Below, piece after piece: positions 1 through 8,679 of a DNA stretch of 64,000 nt. The stretch's first letter is position 1, and each line of letters opens with the position of its first letter. The stretch lies in contig NC_087067.1 of assembly GCF_963678635.1 (NCBI RefSeq), positions 39,140,379 through 39,204,378 on the forward strand. The letters are read 5' to 3'. This DNA comes from Symsagittifera roscoffensis. Taxonomy: Eukaryota > Xenacoelomorpha > Acoela > Convolutidae. The notes beneath the pieces are model-generated. The model searched no databases and was not told the DNA's origin. It was given only the letters and a program-made list of their open reading frames with translations. The position numbers were made by a program, and so were the translations under genes.

Positions 1-370
1 CATTAGAAACTCTACAAAAAGCTTTGAGACTGCTAAACAGAAGCCAAGTTTTCGAAACAAGTCGTTTCTGCGGAACTAAGCAGTCTAAAATAAGCAGACA
101 GACAATAATCTAAATTAACCAAAATTTTCTATGAGCAAGAAAAACAGGTCTCAACTGCAATCGAACTCCCGGGCTCTGTCGTCTCAAGCTTTGTATTTAC
201 TTGGAATCAAGATGAACCATCGAGCTACGGGAACTAAGCCGACAAAATAAACAGACACGGTCTTTGAAAAGCTTTGCCGTCTCAAGCAGTTGTTTTACCT
301 CTGCGCCAGATGAGCCGGATAAGTGATGGGATTTGAACTTATAATTACCAAGCGGTAACAAAGGCGAAAA
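1..370 (-). repeat. tRNA-like SINE-type repeat units
   Basis: Read on the minus strand, this stretch holds RNA polymerase III-like boxes. There are A-box-like strings (TGGCGCAGAGG and TAGCTCGATGG) and B-box-like strings (GTTCAAATCC and GAGTTCGATTG). Two to three imperfect units share blocks such as CTTGAGACGGCAAAGC and GGAACTAAGC...AAATAA.CAGACA. This suggests a dimeric tRNA-derived SINE or tRNA relics. The cloverleaf pairing is poor, so I do not call a tRNA gene. Confidence 0.3.
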
Positions 371-1389
371 AACCTGAGCATAAACCCCTCATGCCGAAAA
401 GAAATTTAAAAAAAATCGAAACTTGTAAAAACCCCTTTTCCCCTCAAGGCACACACGGGCACAATTTTTTTTCCGGTCGTAACGAGACTCAATAAGAGGT
501 CACTAAGTCAATATTAATTAAGCCGATAAAAAATGAAAAAAGTTTTCTAGAATCTTCCATTGCCGGACCGCATAGGGACCTTGCTGTTGACTTTAACGTG
601 CCTTGCAGTTATTTCAAACATTTTCCTAATGGATTGCATACCTTTATCGATTGTCCATGTCTTTCTCAGTGCGAAACAACGAGTTTTTCCTTGACGAGAT
701 TGTCCTTTTTTCGCTCTTTGAAAGCTTAACTTTTGCGACTGGGTTGTTTTCCTAATCTACTTTGGTTATAAGAACCCATGTTTATCAGGCTAGTTATCCT
801 AATCAATCTGGTTATAAGAACCCATGTTTACCAGGAACTACGCTTAGCTGCCTCATGTAATCTTTTTTATTAATTTTCAACGCCATCAAGTATTTCATTG
901 AAGCTACTGGCTCCTAGATTTTTAAAAGTAGCCAACAATTACACTCTTCTGCTTGATGCAAAAGGCTAACTGTGCAAGAGACACTACAAATTTTGAATTC
1001 ATTATGAACCAAGGTACCACTAGGAGTCCTGTGGAAAAAGTTGTTTGCGGGAAAAAAGTCTAGTACCCGATTGCAATACCCCCTGCATATCGCAAGGGTA
1101 AAAATTTCAAACCCTCCTAAAACTACAATGAACAACAATTGCAACTACTACTTTACTTGCATATAGCACAATATATCACTATTTTTTCAATTTTTCGAAG
1201 ATTTTGATTCCAAAACGGGCTGAAATACTCAAAGTGAACTAACGTTACTCAAATAAAACTAAGTTTTAACGATTTAAATTAAGCTACTGTAAGCTTTTAA
1301 GCAGTTAAAATAAGACTGTTCGCTCGCTTAATTCGCTCGAAATAAGACGAAAAAATCCAAAATTTCAAACCGGTTTTTCGCGACACGGG
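371..1389. other. AT-rich stretch, no gene seen
   Basis: No exon-like or transposon-protein signal was found on either strand. The only structure is a short duplication (GGTTATAAGAACCCATGTTTA twice, around 765-832). The small open frames contain no recognisable motif. Confidence 0.4.
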
Positions 1390-1576
1390 GAAAATTTTTT
1401 TACGAAATTTTTTAACATGGTTTGAATCACGACTGCAAGGGATTTAATATGATATATCACTTAACCCAGTCCGATGATTATTTGAGGTACCTGGTTTTGC
1501 ATGGAAAACAAAAAGAAAAAACTAAAACACACCCGAATACAAAGTTCTTCCCCATTTTCAATGGTCGGAACAACAA
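1390..1576. repeat. Interspersed repeat, copy 1 (partner near 61.6 kb)
   Basis: This block aligns over about 185 bp with 61575-61758. Shared strings include GGTACCTGGTTTTGC.TGGAAA, CACGCCC/CACACCC and TCGGAACAA. It is a diverged dispersed repeat of unknown class and no protein is visible in it. Confidence 0.6.
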
Positions 1577-1664
1577 TTCAAGACATATTTCTTCCAACTC
1601 GATCTCTCAGAATTGGCACAAAGAAAGACTTTCAAAAGAATTTTTTTTCCAATAGAAATCTAAC

Positions 1665-2488
1665 CTGTCCGCAATTGTCATTGTTGCCCGTGGAGGCCAT
1701 CAGATTATCCGGAAATTGACCTCCAGAGTGTCCGCTCTTCAGTCTGGCCTCGATCGCCTCCTTCTGCTTCTCCAGAGCAGTCAACATCTCAGTCAGAAGA
1801 GTCTGCTTTCTACTCTCTAATTCACTATTCAATTTCTCAACTTCGTTTTTGTGTTCCAGCTCATACTGAGTTACTTTTTCATCCTAAATCAAAACATCTC
1901 ACATAATTAGCCGATCTAAACAACATTTTTTCAGATAAGTTTCGGTAAAACCCAAAAAACTGCACAAACACAGCCGAATTTGGCCCTAGAACATAAATAA
2001 ATTTTGTCGAGCCCACTTGTAAAAGCAAAAGCATCAATCAGATAGATTGCAGACACAGACTCACTTTACGTACAATTCAAGTCCGCCCTAATTTGTCTGG
2101 AAGCAAATTTCATGCATGCTTTTTGAACAATTAAACTTGCAGAGATACTCACGTAGCTCTTTTTCTCGATTTTCACTTTCCGTCTCAGCTTTTTGTTAGC
2201 CTCCAGTTTTACTTTGTTCACTTCTGGGTGAACGCCATCTTCAATCATGTCAATTTCATTATCCACTTCATCTATCATCTGGCGGCACAAATATTTCGCC
2301 TGTTTCGCACATTCTGCTAAAGTTCCAATTCTTTTCATGTGCTCACTAACAGCCTCATCATCATCAGGATTTATAGGACTTTCCAAAAAATTGCGAAGAT
2401 TGCTTTCAATATAGAAAGGGTAGCGAGTATCTTCGGGGATATTTGATTCATAAAGACAGGCCTCTGGTCCACAGAGATTCATGTCCAT
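1665..2488 (-). CDS. Sds3/BRMS1-like corepressor subunit, partial (two exons)
   Basis: Two coding exons join in frame. Exon a (2488 down to 2153, 112 codons) starts at an ATG just after an acceptor-like TTTTCAG, which suggests a 5'UTR intron. It ends TAC|GTGAGT. The 269-bp intron ends TTTGATTTAG, and exon b (1883 down to 1665, 73 codons) ends CAG|GTTAGA. The reading phase is 0 throughout. The protein is acidic at the start and then a long charged helix: ..IEDGVHPEVNKVKLEANKK.. and, in exon b, ..LESRKQTLLTEMLTALEKQK... This order resembles the Sds3-like domain of SUDS3/BRMS1, subunits of the nuclear Sin3-HDAC complex. The C-terminal exons are not visible and may lie beyond base 1. The splice structure is well supported; the family call is an inference from helix pattern and short matches, and another coiled-coil nuclear protein is possible. 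Confidence 0.5.
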
Positions 2489-2589
2489 AATTTCTGAAAA
2501 GTTATGAGGAAAAGTGAAACGTATCTTATGCACTTAGTCCCATTAAGATTGTTTGCTATTAAGCCTGTAGGGGTATACAAACCAGCCAA

Positions 2590-3700
2590 AATTACATAAT
2601 TAATTGCTTGTTTTAAGAATTACCCTCACAGCACCCAATTACAGGGTTGGTAGTTTCAAATTTTGCTAAGTTTTTTATTCAAATTTTGAAAAACCATAAA
2701 ATTTGGTGAAGTTTTACATATATAAGTTCTTTGAAAAACTTTAAAAATGAACTAAACACGTCACATTTCGGAAATTTAAAACAAAGAGCATTTGCATTTG
2801 AACGCAAGATTTGCGACTCATGTGAGTACTGTCACATAACCCAACTACAGGGTTAGGAATTTACAATGGAGAAACTTTTCAAATCTAAGTTTTCTAAATA
2901 TAAAACTTCAAAAACCATTAAAATATCATATTGGAGGCAAGATTCGCAACCCCTGACTGAGATTACTTTGACTGCCCTCAACTGAAGGGGTAGGAATTTC
3001 AAGTTTTTTTTTATAAAATTCAAATTCAATGTTCTGAATTTTGTTTTGAAAAAATAACAAAAAACGTCATATCTCACAAACTTCTAACATTTGAGCAGAC
3101 TTATTTGAAGGCGAGATTCGCAACCCCTGAGAGTATTCTGACAGCCCCGCAACTACAGGGTTAGGAATCAAATTTTGAAAACAAAAATAAACTTAAGTTT
3201 TCTGAAAACTTTTTGAAAAAATCACAAAAAACGTCATATCCCGAAAACTAAAAGGGTTTCAGCCGTCATATTAGGAAGCAAAACTCGGAGTACCCTGAAA
3301 AAGCCTCACTATAGAGATGGGAACTTCAAATTCTATGTTCTTTGAAAAATCATGAACAAATCCTAAAATGCGTCAAATCTCAAAAATTACAAGTATTTGA
3401 GCAGTAACATTCAGAGGCAAGATTCGCAACTCCTGAGAGTACCCTCACACTTTCCAACTACAGGATTAAGAATTTCAAATTTTCAGAAACTTTTTAAAAT
3501 TCAGTTTTCTAGAAACTTTTGAAAAATCTCGAAATTACCGTATCTCGTAGCCTAAAAGGATTAGGTTATCATATATGGAAGCCAAAATCGCAACACACGG
3601 GAAACCCCTGAGAGCATCCAACTATTTGGTTGCTAATACACTGAATTCAAACAGAAAAACCGGAAAAAAGTCTTAACCATTGCAATATACGATATAGCGT
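2590..3700. repeat. Diverged minisatellite, period roughly 160 bp, about seven units
   Basis: Units recur at about 2633, 2840, 2976, 3146, 3304, 3453 and 3614. Each has a core like CAACTACAGGGTTAGGAATTTCAA, followed by TTTTGAAAA...CGTCATATC and then GAGGCAAGATTCGCAACCCCTGAGAGTA.CCT.ACA. Spacing ranges from about 136 to 207 bp. One further unit lies at 5040-5190. Confidence 0.75.
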
Positions 3701-4416
3701 AAACGTGAAAAAATTCTTTTGTTTAAGATGCGAAAATAATACGGTGAAAAAACTTCAACAAGAAGAGATAGTGAAGCCTGCATTTAAATATATAACCAAA
3801 GCCAATCGAAGATTGGGAAAGAGTAATGGACGCAAGTAATCATAAAGAAAACACTGACTTTGTTGAAAAAATCTCAACTTTCGAATTTCAAAGAAAAAAA
3901 CTGATGCCCATTAAGCTCTTTGATTTTCTAGAACGATTTATGATTGGCGCTTTTCTGATACCATGAACCCAACTTGAGAAAACTGGATCAACAAGTAAAG
4001 TTTCTATTCCGCAGGAAATCTAAAATTTAAATTCCACCTTCGAAACTAGAAATTGTTCGCGTTTTTCGCGCCATTTCCACGTTCGTATTTGGAGAGTACT
4101 ATTTACGTCATTTTCAGCAAATGAATTTCAATTGAACACAAAAATTGCATATATACATAAGTGCAGCAATATGTATGAATACACAATTATAGTTATTAGA
4201 GCATTTTAAGACTTTTTCCTGAAAAAAAATCAGTAAGACCTATTTAAGAGTCTTCACTACGTTGATTACAAGATATTTCTTTACTCATTTCTTTGATATT
4301 AACAATTATGTAAAAGTTGAGAAAGTGTTGCAATTTTCGTTGACCTGAAAATTGATTCGGCAGGTTTATTTTAAGCCTTTATATGAAAAACAGCAAAAAG
4401 AAACTGACAAAACCAA
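3701..4416. other. Intergenic, no gene seen
   Basis: AT-rich sequence between the satellite and the RSL24D1 3' end. I see no exon, RNA gene or transposon signature. It presumably holds the downstream flank of the minus-strand gene that follows. Confidence 0.4.
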
Positions 4417-4422
4417 TTTATT
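4417..4422 (-). terminator. Polyadenylation signal AATAAA for the RSL24D1 gene
   Basis: On the minus strand AATAAA lies about 92 bases past the stop codon of the RSL24D1 frame. This is a plausible 3'UTR length and it is the first canonical hexamer after the stop. Confidence 0.6.
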
Positions 4423-4513
4423 CAGTACCCGCAAATCAAAGTCATAAACTTTTATAACTTTAGACTGTGCAACTTAAGGTGGACGCCTATCGATCAAATA
4501 TTATTCTGTCAAA

Positions 4514-5005
4514 TTAATTTTCCTCCAATTCAACCAAATCTTCGATATCAACATCTTCTAGCACTTGGACAACAGGCTTCTTCTGTTTTCTCTCTTTAAG
4601 TTCCAGAAGGTGAACTCCTTTCTTGATTTCAGCTTTATCGATAATCAGCCTTAGTTCTCTGCTCTTTTCAAATCTGTTCACAGCATACTGGGTCTGACGT
4701 TTATTTTTGATTTCTTCTACTGCCATCATTGCTTTGACTGTCTCTTGCCAAAGTTCTCTAGAATACTTAACAGGGATGTCACGACGTCTTTCGAACTCAA
4801 AGCAAGGATCAATCGCAAGTTCTTTTCCACGACCTTTACGATGGCTTTTTGTCCATTTAACTTTCCGCGGATTTCTCTTCTTTTTGAAAGATGTGTGACA
4901 CTTCTTAGAGCAATATTTGAACTGTTTGCAGTCATTCCGTACAAACATTACTCCATGTCCAGGCTGAATTGGCCCAGAACAAAAGAAGCAACGATCAACT
5001 CGCAT
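4514..5005 (-). CDS. RSL24D1: RSL24D1 / RLP24, 60S ribosome biogenesis factor
   Basis: A complete 163-residue protein in one exon. The start reads MRVDRCFFCSGPI.PGHG, followed by FVRNDCK.F.YCS.KCH and then KKKRNPRKVKWTK. This is the four-cysteine zinc ribbon and basic block of the eL24/RLP24 family. Then come FEFERRRD.PVKY.RELW and an acidic tail (EDVDIEDLVELEEN) typical of RLP24 rather than ribosomal protein eL24. Length matches the family (human about 163 residues). RLP24 holds the eL24 position on nuclear pre-60S particles and is released in the cytoplasm by an AAA ATPase (Drg1/SPATA5). A TTTCCGATAG just before the ATG could be a 5'UTR acceptor. No breaks are seen, so this is very likely a functional housekeeping gene. 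Confidence 0.95.
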   Translation of the reverse strand: MRVDRCFFCSGPIQPGHGVMFVRNDCKQFKYCSKKCHTSFKKKRNPRKVKWTKSHRKGRGKELAIDPCFEFERRRDIPVKYSRELWQETVKAMMAVEEIKNKRQTQYAVNRFEKSRELRLIIDKAEIKKGVHLLELKERKQKKPVVQVLEDVDIEDLVELEEN

Positions 5006-5039
5006 TGCCTATCGGAAAGAAACAGTTTTTGCACGATAC

Positions 5040-5190
5040 CTTTGTGGACAGTTCGCAACCCCTGTAGGAACCCTGACAACAAACCCAGTATTGGGTTGCC
5101 ATTTTAAAAATTAAACACTTGATTTCAAACTGGAAAATTTAAAAAAAGATCTTAACCATTGCAATATACGATATAGAGATTTTTTCATTC
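5040..5190. repeat. Isolated unit of the 2.6-3.7 kb minisatellite
   Basis: TTCGCAACCCCTG, then CAGTATTGGGTTGCCA and TCTTAACCATTGCAATATACGATATAG match the last unit near 3600-3710. It lies immediately upstream of the RSL24D1 start. Confidence 0.6.
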
Positions 5191-5539
5191 CTATATCATT
5201 TCAATTTCATGTTCTTTATTCTTTCAGTTTTAGAATAAGGTATAAGACATAAAAACAAAAAACATTAATTTTCTCAATCAACGCATCACCATTAAGTCAG
5301 TCAAAAAAACTATGGATTTTGTGGATACTTGGGAAATTTCTTTTTGTATCATTGTAAATTAAGTTCTTAATATCTCTTATATATATCATCATCTCATCAC
5401 AATTCATTACATAACCGAAATTACTCCAGAAGTCCTTCAACATATCACCCAGTCAAAAACCAACGGATTTTAATTTATTAATGAAAAGTTAAGTCTAACG
5501 CGAAAAAAAGTGAAATAACCTCACCATGGACATAGTTCC
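5191..5539. other. AT-rich spacer, nothing recognised
   Basis: No gene, RNA or transposon motif seen on either strand. Confidence 0.4.
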
Positions 5540-6030
5540 GAAACTTTCGAATTCAGTTCAGTTCATTCTGATTAAATATCAATTTTTCGCCTCTTTCGAT
5601 CAGTTCTTGCTGCATTCCTTTTCAATTCTTCGTTTCGAATTTATTGATTACAGTTTTTCTCCAAAAATGTCCCCTTTATTTTTGAAATCATTCATTGTTT
5701 TAGAGTTTATGACTTCACTTGGCAGTGCGTTCCAGTCTCTTGCTGCTCGATCATTCATTGTTTTAGAGTTTATGACTTCACTTGGCAGTGCGTTCCAGTC
5801 TCTTGCTGCTCAAACATTCCTTTCGTCGCTTACGGACCATAGCGGTTGTACACAATCTTGAACATTTCAATCATTGTTACTCGTCTTTTACAGTACTCAA
5901 GGGACGGTAAATATAGTTTTCGCAATCGCTCGTTATAGCTTAAATCCTGTAATCCAATAACCATTCGCGTTGCCCGTCGTTGAACATTTTACTATCAAAG
6001 TTACATGTTTCTTTAATCGAACTCCAATTT
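5540..6030 (-). mobile_element. CR1-like LINE 3' fragment
   Basis: On the minus strand this matches the C-terminal end of the LINE at 32.7-33.3 kb. The segment around 5870-6000 parallels 33117-33250 almost base for base (cores TCGTCTT.TAC.GTACTCA.GGGACGGTA and CGCAATCGCTCGTTATA). It encodes the worn NERLRKLxLPS-type tail seen downstream of non-LTR reverse transcriptases. It is a 5'-truncated dead copy. The embedded 63-bp duplication is listed separately. Confidence 0.65.
5688..5813. repeat. Exact 63-bp tandem duplication within the LINE fragment
   Basis: Two adjacent 63-bp units, 5688-5750 and 5751-5813, are identical except at the last bases. They span TCATTCATTG to TCTTGCTGCTC. Because 63 is divisible by three, the plus-strand frame repeats 21 residues, but the frame itself is antisense to a LINE and is not a gene. 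Confidence 0.9.
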
Positions 6031-6559
6031 AGTTTTTTTTCGTAAGAGTAGAGCCAGATGGTTGGGACTAATAATCATTATATCATTATGTTCATTTAAC
6101 CATTGTTCTATAATTTCATTTTAATTTTTTTGACTGGACAACTTGACAACTTGTAAGGGATGGTGGCATGTCAAAGAGCCGAATACCCGGGTAGCCTAAA
6201 AACAAAATCTTTCCCGGATAACCGGAAAAAAATTTTGTTCCCGGATAGCCGAGAAAAAACATTGCATTATCAAAGTAGTCACACTTTTTGCTTTCGTACT
6301 CCATGAAACCGAGGCTATTTCTATAAATATTTTAAATGTTTATTCAGTCATTTTCGCATATTTTGTGCATCATCAGGGTTAAATTTTTATGAACAATAAT
6401 TACAAAACGTTCAAAGATCTGAAAAATGCTCTAGATTTTTTTGACCAATCAAATTTAAACAACTGTAATACATAATTTCATAATCATTATTCACATTTTC
6501 CTGTAAATTTCCGAGATTTTTTGTTCTTTCATTGTTATAAAATGGTTTGCAAGGACTAT
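6031..6559. other. Spacer with short GYPG-type repeats
   Basis: Around 6185-6260 three short imperfect repeats of a TTCCCGGATA(A/G)CC core about 27-33 bases apart give the minus-strand words GYPGTKF, GYPGKIL and GYPGIRL. I read this as a small simple repeat, not a gene. The remainder probably includes the 3' flank of the Penelope-like element. Confidence 0.4.
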
Positions 6560-7756
6560 AATTTTAGTGTTAATTCCCGGATCCTGGAATCATCTCGGTG
6601 TTAATTCTCGGCCTCCCCCTCTAAATTTGCAAAGCCTCTGAGGTCAGTATCTTCTGAGTGTTGGCTGTTTAGTCAATAATCTCTGACTTCAGCTCAGCAG
6701 TACCGCTTACCTTCTTAATACATACTAACGAGTGTTGCCCTGCTGGGGGGTCCCCTTTGCGGTGTTCATCGACCCTCGTGGCTATATGTCGGAATGTCTG
6801 GTGGATATAAGTGGAGTTACATCCACTACATGTAAGCTTATTTAGGATCTCAGTTCACGAGTAAATGAAATTTTGAGGGATAGCAAGCATGTTTTGATGT
6901 TTTTCGTTGTAAAAATTATTTGTGCCTAGGATATTTGCCGAACCTTTGCAGCTAACAGTTGCGATGGATTGCCTCGATATTGCAATGTGAAAAAGGGGCT
7001 GAACCTTTCAACCATTTATCAGTTCCTGGTTCTGATACCGCCAACTCTAACTTTTTTCCCTCAATGTTCCTGTTAAGAGTTTCAAACAATATTTTGTCAG
7101 ACCAATTTTTCGTATGCTGATTTTCAATCCATTGTTTCCGATTTTTTCTCATTGTCCGTTCGAAATTTTCCCGTCTTGAGGTATTTCTGAAAAACCTATG
7201 GATCGTCCCTTCAATAAAATTTCTTTTGTTTTACAAAGGTGAGCAACATCTAAAATTTAGAATGGTGCCTGTATCAGTGGATTTTTGGTACCACCCACAT
7301 GTGACCTTTTTTCCTGAGTCCACTTTGACAATCAAATCCAAAAAGGCCAAACTACCGTTACTATCAAGTTCTTCTATGATGAACTGCAAGTTTCGATGCA
7401 ACTTATTGGCAGCCTCCAGGACTACCCCTGGATAGTACTTGACAGTTCTAACTATGTCGTCCATATATCTCAGAAAAATTTTAATACCATTCTCAGTCTC
7501 TCAGTCCGATCTGCTTCTTGTTGTGTTTTGCAAGTCATGTAATATAATACTGTTTCAGCGATGTCTGCGTATTCGTATTCCGACATGTTACCCCACCGTA
7601 AGTGGTACCAATTCAAACAAGCTTCGCATTCTACCACTTTAGTTCGATATGGTTTTCTGACATCCCGGGTAGACTTCATTGTTATTGTCACTCAGCACAC
7701 TCAATTTAATTACTTCTTTCATTATTACAGGTTCGCATTCTTTGACCCACAAATTG
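6560..7756 (-). pseudogene. Penelope-like retroelement, C-terminal half (RT palm end, GIY-YIG)
   Basis: Minus-strand fragments continue the reverse transcriptase that starts at 32253-32640 across the giant LTR insertion. In order they are: LWVKE, then a worn Cys/His segment (GCQK, CEACLNWYHLRW, YYMTCKT) resembling a PHD finger, then the catalytic YMDD at 7456-7467 with HRNLQFIIEELDSNGSLAFLD after it. Further on are a linker and, near 6700-6850, TCSGCNSTYIHQTFRHIATRV followed by DEHRK, which matches the GIY-YIG endonuclease of Penelope-like elements. At least two frameshifts are seen (near 7465 and in the finger) and several finger cysteines are lost. The copy is dead. Confidence 0.75.
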
Positions 7757-8679
7757 TGTGACATTCGACCAGAATGGCCAAAATGCAATTTATGCAGGAT
7801 TCGAATTTTGAGCAGTAAGCCTTCCGAGTTGATGATTTCGAAGGATTAGCGACGTTATTGGAACGTTTAGCCAAACGGTGAGGGCTAGAATATTCTAGTA
7901 TTTTAAATTTTCAAAAATTCGATTGATGACGTCACATTTCTGAGAAATGCTGAAACGGCCATTTTAACAAAAAGCGAGTGAAAAACAGAACAACTTTTAT
8001 CTGTGATTGCGAACAGAACGAAAATCGAGATTAAAGAAAAACGACAACGAACTACAGAATAGCAGAGAACGTTCCAGGTTGCAACTATTGTGCTGCTACA
8101 ATAGTTGCAAGGCCGTTGCCAACAACGGTGAAGGGTGAGAACCAGCCTTCCGGATTGGTGTGAAATTGAACTTGAGGAGCTTGATTCACTGGATTCAAGA
8201 ATCCGGAAGGGTCTCGGGACGGAAACTTTTATTAACTCACACTAAATTTTTAGCATCCTGTCATGTCCTGACTTGAATTTAACTGATATTTTGATTAGTT
8301 TTGACAAGGATGAGGTGCTAGGAGTTGGGGGAAAGGGTTGATCCATCTTCGATGGAGATGATGATTTTTATCTACTGAACAAAAACAATAGTAATATAAT
8401 AAGTAGTAGCCCTGTTTTTAGGAGTGACCTCGTGGTCTGGGGATACTGAGACCCAGCCATGAGCTCACTATTTTGCATGTAATTCAGTTAATTTGAGCGT
8501 TCTGGTCGAAGCCGGAGAACAGTAACGTTTTTGTCGACCCGATGTAAGAAAGACCACCGAAAAGTACTGGCTTGGTAGAGACGGTGAAAAACATGCAAAG
8601 CTCTGTTTAGACGCTAGCCAGTCGTCTTAAGACTTAGTTTTGTTATCCGTCGATATGTATCTTCCGGGCGAATGTTACA
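7757..8679 (+). repeat. 5' LTR of the giant element
   Basis: 923 bp, TG...CA ended. It differs from the 3' LTR by about six substitutions and two one-base indels. It contains three consecutive RNA-like stem-loops at 8079-8212. Beyond the LTR I could not identify a convincing primer-binding site. Confidence 0.93.
8079..8213 (+). promoter_or_regulatory. Three tandem stem-loops in the LTR (copy in 3' LTR at 31652-31786)
   Basis: Stem 1: TTGCAACTATTGT pairs with ACAATAGTTGCAA (13 bp, loop GCTGCT, 8079-8110). Stem 2: CCGTTG pairs with CAACGG (loop CCAA, 8113-8128). Stem 3: CCTTCCGGATT (8146-8156) pairs with AATCCGGAAGG (8200-8210) around a ~43-base loop. The last strand of stem 3 is also the first copy of the leader motif. 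These may be packaging, dimerisation or translation-control structures in the transcript; that role is inference. Confidence 0.6.

Noticed and set aside
4745-5107. Plus-strand 120-codon frame over RSL24D1
   Set aside because: Antisense shadow of a clear conserved gene.
5526-5861. Plus-strand 111-codon frame with a 21-residue repeat
   Set aside because: Antisense to a LINE fragment; the peptide repeat only reflects the 63-bp DNA duplication.
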